DNA of 64,000 nucleotides from Bicyclus anynana (Eukaryota; Arthropoda; Insecta; Lepidoptera; Nymphalidae): NCBI RefSeq assembly GCF_947172395.1, contig NC_069086.1, forward strand, positions 19,109,572-19,173,571, read 5' to 3'. Positions 33,901 to 46,403 of the stretch are shown one piece after another (positions within the stretch are counted from its first letter, which is position 1; each line of letters begins with the position of its first letter). The notes under the pieces are model-generated. The model made no database searches. It saw nothing but the letters and a program-made list of their open reading frames with translations, and was not told the origin of the DNA. The position numbers were made by a program, and so were the translations under genes.

Positions 33901-34822
33901 TATAATTTTTTTCATGAATTATGCACAAACTTAATATTTAAATGCGAAAAATTGTTGTACAAAGGCAGGGAGGTAGTTTACAGTTAGTAGGTGTCCACGA
34001 ACAACGGATTTTGCGACAGGGATCGATTAAAGAAGTCTGAGGGCGGACGAAGTCAAGTCCATAAAGATGGAGGGTGTGTCGGACGAAAAAGTAATTACTA
34101 TAACCAAATAATGATCTAGAGTTAAAGTCTTTTAATTTAATTTGTTTGAATTCTAATAATATATTTCGCGATGAAAGCGAATTCTCTTCACACAGACAAA
34201 CGTGTCCATCAGTAGGTGCTCGCCGCACGCCACCTTCCAAGTTTCGTTAGACGGGAGCGCGGCAAGTGCACTACGGAACAACCAATCCCCGTAGCGGGTA
34301 AACTCGACCGCGCTAGTAATTGATATGCACTTGCACTTCGTAGCGCTACGAGCAACACGCTACGAGCTGCAGCGCTACGCCGCGCCCGCTACGAGACAGG
34401 TTCATTAATTGCTTCTTTGAACTTTGTGGAAGTACGAGAATTTGTTCCAAAAACTAAAACGGGAATGATTTATTATATTATTTAAGAAAATAAGACACTC
34501 ACATAAAACAAGCTTAAGATCACTGAAAGGTTTATCATCCGCTGGTGTACGCGCACCCTAAGCAATAAAATTGATGGAGTAAAGTATCGTCAATGGGCGC
34601 ACAACACGACGGCTTACGGCCGATATTATTCGCGCGCAGATAAAAGACGAGCATAAAAGCGATTTATGGCTCCTCGAGCGAAGCGACCAGCACACAGCAC
34701 TATAACCGTGTTTGACGTTAGCTCAGAGCTGCTCCACACAGGCGCCTTGCGACTGGTACCATGCAGTATCGTCAAACATAACGTAAACATGGGCTAAATC
34801 ACATTAAAGTAAAATTTATTTC
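33901..34822. other. Unannotated sequence
   Basis: No gene recognised. GC-richer stretches at 34240-34400 have no open frame of note. Confidence 0.55.
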
Positions 34823-34860
34823 ACGATAAGTATAGTCAATTTATTGACTATACTTATCGT
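34823..34860. repeat. Perfect 17-bp hairpin
   Basis: ACGATAAGTATAGTCAA, a four-base loop TTTA, then the exact reverse complement. Confidence 0.85.
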
Positions 34861-36120
34861 TCGTTCGTATCGTACTATAGTTACACTAGGTTTTTGTGAC
34901 GGAGCACTTCCGGAGGAAAACTTAGTAACTTAAACAATAATCAATAGTCAAAGGCCTGGGCCAAGAGCGGTCAGATGTTAGGCGGTCACTTGTGACAATA
35001 GTGAGAGAATACTTATAAGAAATAGTAGGTAAAGTACAACTTTTTTAATAGTTTCGTTTCTTTGATGCTGAGAATGGGACGGCCGGTCCTTTGGGGCTTC
35101 TTGCGGCCGAGACCACCACTAACTATCCATTACTGCTAGCACATAGCTTCATATTGATGAAGATAAAACACTGTCGAACGTTTTCTTAGCACGCCCCGCC
35201 CGCATTTGCTGAAGCCAGTCTATATGAATATAGTCTATGTAGATGTAAGTGCTGCTCGTACGTGTGTTCTTCAAATGGCCATCTGTCTATTCCGATAACT
35301 ATAATTATTCAGTTCTCTTCTCATGCCAGGTCTTACACGAGATGTTTTTAATATTATAATATCACAATAATCTATCTAATAGTCTAAGATCCGTATATAT
35401 AAACAGTATATATTATATAAACGCGTTTGTTTCCCCAGCAAACAGCATCGTTGTATATATACAATATATATCTGTTGGTCCATGTACAACTTGGGCGCAA
35501 CATTTGCTCATTCCGTTAATAATCTATATCTACGAGTATACTATTGTGTTTGTGGTATTGTAGGGATGGATTTACTGACCCTATTTTGAAAATTATTTTA
35601 CCACTAGAAGGAAGCTAGCGGGAAGCGTGCGGGTGGACCGTGGTGCTTCGGCTAGTCGTAGTACGAAAGTGAATGCAAGTGTCGACGCTTAATAATAATA
35701 ATATGCAATAATGAAAATGATTCCCCACGAAATGTTCCACTCTGCGGCGTGACGGCGGCTGCGCTCAGATGTGCGCATAAACTTGCCAGATAATAAAATA
35801 TTTTATGTACTTGTAATAAAATCGCTCTTCACTCTTTTGATTGTGAATACGCAATAATAAAACATACAAGAAAATACCGTAAAAAATCTACAGTTCAACA
35901 TATATTGTGACATAAGTTTGTACAGTTTAGGGTTAGCTACTTGCGACACCGCAGCCGCGGTCCAATAAGTCCGTTTCCTATATATTTTGAACTTCGAGTA
36001 TTTGGCATGATACAGAAATAGTAATTTCTATATACCCCTATTTAATGGTCATACTCCGACAGCAAAACGTGAGTTTTTTTATCAAAAAGTTCTTTTATCA
36101 AATTTAAATTTTTACTGTCC
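34861..36120. other. Unannotated sequence
   Basis: No gene. TATATA-rich runs occur at 35395-35470. Confidence 0.55.
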
Positions 36121-36145
36121 GGGGTGCGGGGTGCGGGGTGCGGGG
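36121..36145 (+). other. G-quadruplex-forming heptamer array
   Basis: Four GGGG runs spaced exactly by TGC, i.e. a perfect (GGGGTGC) array. Confidence 0.75.
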
Positions 36146-37229
36146 TGGACGCCGTGCGTGTTGGTGACTGAATGATGTCGACAGAGTGCTCATCGGAAGT
36201 TATAAATATAACCATACCACTGACAATAAACTGGAGCTAGAGTAGGTTCCAATATTCTTCCTCCAGTCCTACACAGCATATTCCCGTCGCCTGCGCAGCC
36301 AGTAAATGTTGCTCGTTCCAGTCGCCACTCGACCCAGTGTCACACTATCCGCATCCAAATATCAATGTCAAGAAATACGCTTCGGTGTCTCATTGATATA
36401 AAAAATGTAATGTAGTGGAATAATAACAGCTAATTTATGAGTAATATTCTATATTGCATGAAGCCGTACCTATTAATTACCATATTTATGGCGTTCCGGT
36501 GATAAATAACTGATGACCGATAATATTATGGAATTGATAGCTGTATTAATGTGTGTCTGTGTGTGTTCCGACAGTCGCGCGGACGAGTTACGCGAGTGGA
36601 GCCATCCATCACTGCGCGCCGAGAGACGGTGGGCGCCGCACTAGAGGTGCTTTATTTATTAAAAAAAAGTGCTACTGTTAATTTAAAAAAAATCTTTAAA
36701 TGTTGGTTAATATTTTACAGACCTCTATTCATACAATATTATTTTTTTTAATATAATTTGGCAGCCCCAACAAATATAATCGTAAATCATAAATGCTATC
36801 AATAAATAAACACGATGATAATAAAAGTAGGTTCCAGTCTTATATATGCTTAATTAATTAGCAATATAATATCGTTTCAAGTAACAATCACAATGTGATG
36901 TTACCACTATACTCCTAGCAGGTAACATTCAAACCACAATTAAACTTCTTAAAGTTTTAGTGACTTTCAAGTCAAGCTATACTAAAAGTATTTTTATAAA
37001 ACTTTTGAGTGAAACTGTTCTAAAATTCTATTTATGTATGCTAGTAATGTAGTAAAGCCAAAAGGCTCTTAACTTTTAAGTGAATATCTACCAAAATACT
37101 AACTTGAAGTTAAGTTATACGAAGCGGCTTATAACTTTCATTTGAAACTATACCTTAAAACTAAATGAGTGCTAAGTTAGTAGAACATTTAACGTACACG
37201 TATTTTATTTCAATGACTACCTACTAGAC
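36146..37229. other. Unannotated AT-rich sequence
   Basis: No gene. Loose, irregular recurrences of TTAAAAGT-type words are seen at 36950-37180. Confidence 0.55.
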
Positions 37230-37260
37230 TAATTCAATATTTCAATGAAATATTGAATTA
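37230..37260. repeat. 15-bp palindrome
   Basis: TAATTCAATATTTCA, one central base, then its exact reverse complement. Confidence 0.85.
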
Positions 37261-38865
37261 TTATGTATTTGTATTTATGACGTTATAATTCTTATTGTAT
37301 ATTTGTTATTATATTATTGTTTATAGTTTATTTGTTAGCACTACTATTATTACTATTCTTGTACGCTCAAACTGAAATGTAAGTTTCACATAAGTGAATG
37401 AGTTAATTCTTAGTGAAATAATAAATATTTTTAAACCCAAACATTCTAAACGCCAATAACGAGCTCATTCCTGAATGCTCCAGTACTATACTCGTATGTC
37501 GTATATATAAGCAGCGGATACTCGTGTCGTCCGTGTGTTGTGTATGTTTCGTTCAAAATGGGTGTCCCTCTCACTTGTTTGTAAAACTAACCATCAAAAT
37601 AATTATAGTAAATTCTTTTAATTTCATAGGTTTTGTTTTTTGTTGTGGAACCGTTATTACTATGTTAGTCATACAAAAATTAACTTGAATACACATACAA
37701 TACATTTTTGCTGGTTTCGTCTTGGTTCCGTCGGTATATAATATAATGTTCCATCTATAAAATTAACGTTGAAATAATAAAATATGTTAATTTGTACGCT
37801 AATAATAATTAATTGGACAAAACACAAGACTTGTGCTATTAAAATACCGCTCAATGGATATATTAGCAGGCTATATTACATTTTATTCGTCCGACCTATA
37901 ATTAAGCTCATAAGCCCATCGTCGTAATAAATCCATTAGTTTATGAGTCATATTAATTAGATTTTTAATTAAGAAATATACTTTATTAACGAAGTTAGTA
38001 AAATAAATAATAATCATAAAAATGGAAATTTAACCAACACTCGTCACATAAATGTCTCAGTTAAATACACAATGTTTTATTACTTAAATTATATTCTTAA
38101 CTTTGTAGTGCACTGGTTTAAAGCATTTATAACTTAATGAATGGAATCTTTATGGCGTAAATGCGTTACAATTGTGAACTATTGCTTTAATAAACATTAA
38201 GGATTCAACATCTCTGGTTTACGATGATCAGATTTCAGAATGAAATACACATAGAGGGGGTTTGGCGCATGAGGGGCGTCCTTGCGTGGGTCTGTCGGTT
38301 GTATGCGAAGAGATGGTCACACAAATATTTACATACTCGAGCTATTCGTCACTTGTTAGTAGAATTAGATATAGAGAAATAATTTAGATGACGAGAATGC
38401 GCCCGAAGTCGTAGGAAAATACGAGTACTCAGTTAAAACGATTAACTCCAGTCTTTCACCTTTAAATCGGAAACACAGAACAATAGGTTCTTAGCGCTCG
38501 TCGGTGAGTGGGTCTTTTTGTCAAGCACGAGGTTTACAGCGACGCCGGAGCCGGGGGCGGGGGCGGCTTTGTCGAGGATTGTTTCCACCGGAGAGAAGCC
38601 TTTGATATCGCGGAGTGGGCTCTCGGAGCGATCGCCGGCGGCGGGCGGCCATTAGCGATATTGTAGGGCCCACTGATTTGTTTGTATGGCCTCTTTAATT
38701 GTACGTGTCGTTGGCGAATTGTCGAGGAAGTGCCACGGACCTCTGACGTCACCAGAACAAAGTGCGCCTCAAAATTTGTTTATTTCATTGGTCGGTTTAA
38801 TTTGCAGCGATGACAAAATGATACAGCCTCTGTGACCGTGATACTCGTATGTAAGTACGGTAGGC
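37261..38865. other. Unannotated sequence with a GC-rich patch
   Basis: No gene recognised. The 38540-38660 patch is CpG-rich; the Pro-rich minus-strand open frame (38534-38752) reflects this composition. Confidence 0.5.
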
Positions 38866-38947
38866 AATTATAGAGATTGGTCCAAGGTGACACTGGGAGG
38901 TACAATAATTATAGAGATTGGTCCAAGGGGGATATTGAGAGATACAA
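38866..38947. repeat. 41-bp tandem duplication
   Basis: AATTATAGAGATTGGTCCAA starts each of two adjacent copies 41 bases apart; the second halves have diverged. Confidence 0.85.
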
Positions 38948-39358
38948 AAGAAATCATGTTGTCAGTCGTCACACTTAATTCTCTGTTCGACATAACCCCA
39001 ATAATAATAATCAATATTGATCTAAGTTAGGATCTGCCTCACTATTTGTAATAATAAATATCAACTTTTTGAGTTCAAAGCAACGTTTCAAATAGTCAAT
39101 GAGAAACCATAGAGTAATTAGGTATGGACTTGTATCGCACCCAAATTCACCAACAAAATTCCCCTCGTTTTTTGAGGAGGACGCGATAAGGCCACTCATC
39201 TAAAATATTTAACATCAATGAATATGTACTTATTTTGTGTCCTTACATTACAAAAATGATATAAATAAATTTAGAAATATTTACAAATGAAATGTAAATC
39301 TTTTAGTAAACGAGAAGTTGTTGACCATTTTTTACAACATTCAACTACACAAAACAGC
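38948..39358. other. Unannotated sequence
   Basis: No gene or repeat recognised. Confidence 0.55.
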
Positions 39359-39403
39359 ATTTTTAGGGAGTTCTTTACGTCATGTAAAGAGCTCCCTAAA
39401 AAT
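39359..39403 (+). repeat. 20-bp-arm hairpin
   Basis: ATTTTTAGGGAGTTCTTTAC pairs with 39384-39403 except for one position that would be a G-U wobble in RNA; the loop is GTCAT. It is a strong stem but shorter than a usual pre-miRNA and has no recognised mature microRNA sequence. Confidence 0.8.
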
Positions 39404-40314
39404 ACTGGTTACGAAACGGTTAGAAAACGATTACAACAATGAAACATCGAATATATAGAAACACTTTTTATAAACGCGTTAGATCTTCGATAGAGGGGTA
39501 ACGTCTGGTCAGTCAGGTCCATATTATTATCTAAACAACATTTTTATAAAATTAATTATCATCTCGTAAAACTGCCAAACAGTCACGTCGTCCAAACGTC
39601 CGGTTAACGAACACGCAAAAAATAACGTTCTAGCAAAAACTGGCCGCGTCGGTTCAACTAGCGCTCCGAGTCCCGCCGCCGCCGTATCTCGGCGCTTTAT
39701 CTTAATCGCAATATGTTGCTAATTAACGACGTGGACAATCATCTCGTCGCGCTGATGTCAAAAACAGCAAAATGGACGTGACGCGTGAGCTGCGTATTTC
39801 CATAAACTTCATATTCATGCCGGGCTTTAATTGAATGCAAAGAAACGTCGCCGTCAAATCGGAATTGCGTCCGCAGTGGCTCTGTGACGTCACCGGGTTA
39901 AAAGTTCAATTATTTGACGTCAAACTTGAATGAGTAGGTGATTAGGTACTACAATGAGTCGGACTATTTGTAGGTTGAGATAGGTTTTAGCCCGTATACC
40001 TAACTGTTCCACTACGTCACACTTCGCTGAACCTATAGTATGCGCATTATCATCTGAGTCGTCCGGTCATAAAAGTCAAAAAAGATAGGAATGTGCAGCG
40101 CGCCTACCTGCGCACCCTAATTATCGATAAACGGCTACCTGCGCACGTGCTAATGATGAGTCAATAATGATTTGGACGATTCTGATTGGTCGGTTTCTAA
40201 TGTAATTGCATTGCGTATTTTTTTTGCTATAAATGTGTTTACTGCAATTAAATAAATACATTCATGTGTTACTCGTTGCGCACTATGGATACTAATATAT
40301 AATAAATTTGGCAG
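39404..40314. other. Unannotated sequence
   Basis: No gene. CTACCTGCGCAC is repeated directly at about 40104 and 40135, flanking an ATCGATAA that recurs near 40460. TATAAAT occurs near 40230. Confidence 0.5.
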
Positions 40315-40452
40315 AAGACGAAGATTCTGATGATGAAGACTCAGATGAAGATTAATTTTATTTAGTTAATAATTATATAATATGAAATATGTATTATATT
40401 AAATCAAATATTGTTAATTTTTTTAATTTTGTGAACAAGATACGATAATAAA
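40315..40452 (+). CDS. Possible terminal exon with acidic C-terminus
   Basis: After a TTTGGCAG acceptor-like site the sequence reads EDEDSDDEDSDED and a TAA stop (40353-40355). An AT-rich 3' UTR then leads to AATAAA (40447-40452) followed by a T/G-rich stretch. This is the layout of a last exon coding for an acidic tail, as in many nuclear proteins. The coding part is only about 13 codons of low complexity, no upstream exon is identified, and a processed fragment or chance is equally possible. Confidence 0.25.
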
Positions 40453-40647
40453 CTTTACTTATCGATAATATGTCTTTCATTGTTACACCCTTCACTAGAC
40501 GGCTCCATAAGACCCATAAGTGCAAGCGAGATAGATATAGAGAAATGATTTATGGCCCTAAGACTCAGTTGTTAATGCTATTAGTATACCACTTGGGTTA
40601 GATGCTAAAGGTGGCAGAGAAAAGAACCTACACCGGAACATCTCAAG

Positions 40648-40969
40648 ACTCGTCTACTCGACACGGTATGCGCAGTGGACTTACAAGACGAGGTCCTGGG
40701 TTCGATCCCCGGCTGGACCATTGAGGTTTTCTTAATTGGTCCAGGTCTGGCTGGTGGGAGCCTTTAGCCGTGGCTAGTTACCACCCTACCGACAAAGACG
40801 TACCGCCAAGCGATTTAGCGTTCCGGTACGACGTCGTGTAGAAACCGAAAGGGGTGTGGATTTCATCCTCCTCTTAACAAGTTAGCCCGATTCCATCTTA
40901 GATTGCATCATCACTTACCATCAGGTGAGATTGTAGTCAAGGGCTAACTTGTAAAGAATAAAAAAAAAA
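40648..40969 (+). mobile_element. Near full-length tRNA-derived SINE (GGGCTAACTTG family)
   Basis: Box B GGTTCGATCCC lies at 40699-40709. The box A region around 40655-40668 is degenerate. The body has CTGGCTGGTGGGAGCC, CCAAGCGATTTAGCGTTCCG and AGAAACCGAAAGGGGTGTGG, and ends in AAGGGCTAACTTGTAAAG plus a poly(A) tail to 40969. It is the reference copy for the fragments at 8412-8690 and 24689-24898. It resembles butterfly tRNA-SINEs such as the Metulj group, but I cannot confirm that name here. Confidence 0.9.
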
Positions 40970-43900
40970 GTCTAGGTCGTATGTGTTTCTGTAGTGTTAA
41001 GTAATGTACACTGTGTAACGAAGCGGTGCTCGTTATGATATCAAAACAGGATTTATTTTAGAGCGCATAAATGCCCTACAGTTAATGTGCGCAATGTACT
41101 CGTGTACTGTACCGGCCGACACAGCACCGACACAGCACCAGCCGTCCGCCCGGCGTGCGTGGGTGCTGTACAACATCCACTTCGGCCGGCTGTAACGAGT
41201 CAATCAATCAAGTTGGCTCTTGGCTCTGAACCGAAATCAATACAAACGGACACACTTGACGTTCACGAGCCTGCGGAGCTGGCCTGCCTGCAGCCTACAG
41301 ACGTATACGCGCCATGTATCAGGCGGTACGTCGATAAGGCGCTCGTAAATCACGCGATATCGAGTTATGTGAAAAATATCGCTTCTAATGATCGCACTTA
41401 CTGAGACTTGCGAGACGATTTTTCTCGGGTAAAACGTTCATTTTTCAGGTTAAAATTAATTCCTAGTCATTTTTTCTAAAGGGTGCGATTTATTTAACTC
41501 ATACTTATTTGTGACAATGAGCGGCATCGTGCCAAAAAGTTAAATGAATTGGCTTGTACCAAATGAGAAAATACTATTAGATTGACTTGAATTTCAATTC
41601 AAACCCAGGTCTTCGCGTTACAATGCATACGAGCTCGTCATTGGGTTTGGGTGCTTTGATAATATTATTTATGCCCATATAATAAGCTGATATCATTCGT
41701 GAATAAGAACGGTTAGTTTAGTTTAGTACTTTTAAAAGTCCGTTAAAGAATAACTCTGGCTACGTATTAAAATTCATTAGGTACATTTTGTTGTAACACT
41801 TTTTTATTGTCGTCAGTACGATGAAAATACGAAAGATTGGATATCGACAGAACAACCAACAGTGGAATAATCTTTGCCTTTCACAGTAATATATCGTACA
41901 CCACTCGTATTATCAACAGTTGAAAGCGTTCATCGTTCATCTAGATTTATAGCCTCCTTTTATGACGCGACTTCAACCAGTCGAGGATAACAGAGCAGTA
42001 TATTAAATCAGTTTAATTAGTTCGAGTCAAATAACTCCAACTTAGCATTCAAACGGTCGGAGTGTCGTCGTAACGTCGCTCGTAACTTCAGTCGCCGCCT
42101 CAGCCGGAGCGGCAGTGAATCCATTGATCCGCGCGGAGTCTGTGATGCTATCGGCGCTCCGGGTGACGGATGGCTCTCGTCGCACGAGATCGCTGGGGCG
42201 CCTTTGTCTCGCGCTACTGATGTCTTCATACTCGTAATACTGTGACTGTTGGAATCTGACGACTTGAGCTAGCGTCGATGAGAAAGCATTTCAGTATGTC
42301 TTCTTTGATGTTCGATTTGTAGAATAGACATTTAAGTACGCATTGTTTCTATGCAGGTGATACTTGTGGATTTATATTTATAGTAGTGGAGCCGAAGAGG
42401 GGATGTTTGCAGTCACTCGAGCACGGCAGATAAACAAAAGGGACTATACCTTGCACGTCGTTGAGTACCTCCAATAAGTATTAGCCCTTAATATTGTTGG
42501 TTACGTTTTGGGCAACCAAAAAAAAAAAACTAACTTTGGAAATACTCAACCAGCACGTCACATTTAGATAAGGTAGGTGAGTTGGTAGCTAAAAACTGCA
42601 CATTTGCAAATCTGACGATTTGAGCGTGACGTAATGGAAGGGTTTTAAATTTACAAAATAAAACCCTTATAATTTAGTTCTCGAGTTTCGAGCGCGATTA
42701 ATTTTTTACTCATTTTGAAGGAAATAACTCCTAAATTTTCTGACAATTAATCTAATAAAAATTACTTTTAAAATCTGTGTCTGTCTGTTTTACTTTTAAA
42801 ACACCGCTAAAAGCGAAAAAAGAAAATAACCATTTATTCTTCCTATAATTTAATCTACCAAATGCAATCAGTCCCCATGACGCTCGAGTAACTACAAATT
42901 TAACATCGCGGGCTCCCCTACTATTATCAGTATAGTTCCAAATTAGATATATATTATAAAACATAAAAAACAGATTTTCTAATTATGTTGTATAATGTCG
43001 AAACTGATTTTATTTTTTCTTTCAAAATAATCTTCTCCTGACAATAACAAACAGAACAAATAAAGTATTGGCGAAATTGGTCCAGTCGTTCACGCGTGAT
43101 TCCGTGAACAAGGAAAATAGGGAATCATGTTTAGTTGTATATGTACTCGAATGTATAGATTAACAATTTCCGCTTGTAAATCAAGTGTAAGAACAATTTA
43201 AGCGTTCAAGAATACCAGTGAGTGAGCAGAGCGTGGCATCTGACAGCGTGCTCGGACATTGACTAGGTATATAATTAGGTTCTAGTAAATTTAATTAAAA
43301 TTAAATAAAAAAAAGTGAAACTCATTAGTACCAGATGTTAACAAAATATTATGATTACCAAATAAGATTACGCTTAGTCGAAACAAAAGAAAATCTTGGA
43401 CAAAAAGTAGACGCGAAATTAAGTTTTCTACGGCTTTTATTATTCAGAGGAGATAAGATCTGCGTTGCGTGCTCAGCCAACGACAATTTATACACGTCAG
43501 GACAAACTCAATCCGTTTGATGTAGTCAGCTCGCGCCTCTCTGAGAGTTCGTCTAGATCTAGGTTCTCAATAATAGTGTGCCCGCCGCCTTTCCTTAATA
43601 TTTCTAAATGATAACTTTTTTAAAAAAATATTTCGAACCAAAGGTTAAGTAATATTTTTTATATGCAATTCACTGTCTAAATATTATTATGTAAATTTTA
43701 CACATGGATTAAAACTATCTAGAGAGTTATTTTAAGCTATTATTTATTTTAGCCACGTCACATGTGGTCAAAACAGAGGATGAGATGAATCCCCTGATTT
43801 AAAGCCTCCCTAAGAGTATCCAATGCTCAAATACTAAGGGACGTTATTATCTACGTCTTGATGCCTCCAATCGCCTCTATAATTATATTATAGTCTAGAT

Positions 43901-44020
43901 GATGTGAGGGCGATAAGATCACGGTAAGTAATTATGCTAAAGCTACTTTGTTCTTTACACACAGTGTCCGTGCTGTTGTCGACATGGATGAAATACCATT
44001 CAATAAATTGACACAGTGCT
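40970..44020. other. Unannotated intergenic sequence
   Basis: No gene recognised. Open frames at 41087-41404 (plus) and 42017-42229 (minus) are moderately GC-rich without domains. A possible SINE-head remnant (GACCTGGGTTTGAATT, minus) lies near 41597-41612. Confidence 0.5.
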
Positions 44021-44126
44021 GTGTTGTGTTGTGTTGTGTTGTGTTGTGTAGTGTAGTGTTGCGTTGTGTTATGTTGTGTTGCGTTGTGTTATGTTGTGTT
44101 GTGTTGTGTTATGTTGTGTTGTGTTA
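44021..44126. repeat. (GTGTT)n pentanucleotide microsatellite
   Basis: About 21 GTGTT units with scattered variants (GTGTA, GCGTT, ATGTT). It creates a Cys/Val-rich open frame on the plus strand that is not a gene. Confidence 0.95.
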
Positions 44127-46021
44127 TGGAAGGCGGCGGCGGAGGCTTGTCGCGCTGATAGCTGGGATTACACTCGAACGGATGGCAATTATACAACTTG
44201 CGCTGAGCAAATTATAATTTAATCGATTACGTCGACATTAACTGCGGGATTATAATTACTACCAGATATTATAATTAAATAGTTAATTAATAATTATCAC
44301 TATCACACGGTAAATCTATACTGCGCAACAGTAACTTTATCTGTCGGTCTGTTAACTGTCATGTCATGAATTTATTAATATTTAAATAAGATCTTGGTAC
44401 AGAGCAGAGGTTGGTTTTTGTAGCAAAAAATAATTAAATTCTTCATTTTCCAAGTTTTATTTGTGAAAATCTGTACATGAACTACCGGACTGATGTGATC
44501 CAAGAATAATTATTTTTATCGAATCTAGGACCTTGCGATGATAGAACAACTCATAGCTAATACTCGCGCCAGAGCAAGTCGCTCGCAGAGACTTGATACA
44601 AATAAAGCTACCGATTGTGAAGACGCGGGCGGAGTTGTGACTGCGACATCGGCACTACATGTTAGTGTTACGTTTTTTATACATTCTCTCCGCCTCACTC
44701 ACTCACTCAAACACACTTTTTTATTTAGTACGATACATTTTTCGTCACTAAAGTTGTATCTACACCGTTTTATTTCTGCTACTTTGTTCATTGATTCAAG
44801 ACATACAGCCGTATGCTGTGTGCCGGCACCGACAGCAGTTGTAATGGTTGTGCAGCGCGTCAGCCGTCAAATAGTGACAGTGCCACGTAGCGTGCGCGCC
44901 AACCGGTGAGTGTACCCGCGCCAGCGCCACGTGCGGCGCAGCTATTTATACTACTGGCTACTACACTGTACTGACCGCGCGTATGTCAACTCGCAGCCAG
45001 TACACACTGTGTCGAGGACGTACAGCTCGCGACAGTGGAAAGGAATGCATAGGGACGACCATCAGGTTGGTTTCGCTATTACCTCATTTGCCGCGCACAC
45101 CAGTTCCATCCCCAGTGAGCGCTCATCAATATTGTTTTGCAAAAAGCTACAGCGTCTCCTTCAGTTTGGTAATGCGGTGGTTCGGTACACCACCACGTCA
45201 TACGTACTCAAAGATATTATGACTCCTCAACTGACGGTGGTACTCGTAACTGATACTTTTATTAACTGAGTTAGATAATGATAGGTAGTGGAATTAATCA
45301 TTGATCGCACATTATGTTACTGTTTCGAGGAATATGATGCAACACTTTGATTATTTTGAATCCAAAGAATACCTGCGTATTGTGTATATCATTTTCTTCT
45401 CACATCTGATATAACACATACAGTACACAGGAACAGTAGCTGCTGCAATCGGTCGGCTAATGCTACACTACGTGTGTAAGTGACCGGTCGCTCGCGAACC
45501 TCCCCGTGGCGGCTCACAAATTCACACTACACAATAAACACAATTCGACAGAAACTCGCGTTTCTGTTCGCGGTAGGTATATTGGAATACTTTTCTTTCG
45601 TTCTCGTTTTATTCCTACTCAACGGAAGAGTCGAATGTCGGCAGACAGTTTTATGAATTACTATCCATTATGAGAATTTGTTATAATAAATCACGTGAAG
45701 TTCCGCTTCTCCCCGATTTTTCTTTGATTTTTTCTCGTTATCGAGCAAAGCGTATCGCTTACTCGTTTCTGTGAGAACAAATGAACAGCGGCTATGTAAA
45801 GCTGATACGGAATGCGAATTAATACACCAGAGAAATATTCGGCCGAATTTAGCTTTGTCGATATATGTGCCGTCGGAAACAAAATTACTGTAACAACAAC
45901 AGCATTTTTTCTCCGCAAATATTTCATATCATTTTGGCCGGCTCGTTTTGTTACTAGTATTTTGTTATCGTATAATATACTGCTTCAATGTTGACGCATT
46001 TTTACTTTTGACTGTATTATA
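44127..46021. other. Unannotated intergenic sequence
   Basis: No gene recognised. The 123-codon open frame at 44538-44909 ends beside a donor-like CGGTGAGT, but has no domain, no codon bias and several Ser/Thr/His-rich low-complexity parts. Treated as non-coding. Confidence 0.5.
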
Positions 46022-46403
46022 CAGGGTGACTCGGTCTTTAGTGCGGATATTTTTTTTCGTGGTTCTGTATCATTAATAGAATATAAATCTACAAACAGTT
46101 CGATACATTTTATGTATTTTTTTTTTTAATTTATGTCTCTAAAATAACAAAATAATGTACATATTATTACTAAACAAGATATATTCAGCTTAAAAGTGAT
46201 CTGGTGACGTCCTTTAGGTATCAAACGAAAATAAAATAAACGCACAATAGGGTGACCCTAAAATTCTGTTCAAAAGTAAATAACTTTAGCTAACGATAAT
46301 TTTGTTATTTTTGAGTTAAAAAAAAAAGAAAAAATACGTGATCATTAAATTTTGTTTATGTACAAAATATAAAAATATCCGCACTAAAAAAATTTTCTTC
46401 CTG
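46022..46403. mobile_element. MITE with TA target duplication
   Basis: The left end CAGGGTGACTCGGTCTTTAG and the reverse complement of the right end, CAGGAAGAAAATTTTTTTAG, both continue TGCGGATATTTTT. The dinucleotide TA flanks the element on both sides (46020-46021 and 46404-46405), as for Tc1/mariner-type insertions. The 382-bp interior has no transposase frame. Confidence 0.75.

Noticed and set aside
40648..40720. A functional tRNA gene
   Set aside because: Box B is good but the acceptor stem and box A do not fit a cloverleaf, and the sequence continues into a SINE body with poly(A).
43948..44217. Cys/Val-rich plus-strand open frame
   Set aside because: It is the translated GTGTT microsatellite.
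44538..44909. 123-codon plus-strand open frame
   Set aside because: No domain, mixed low-complexity content and no codon bias; other open frames of similar quality exist by chance across the GC-richer part of this region.
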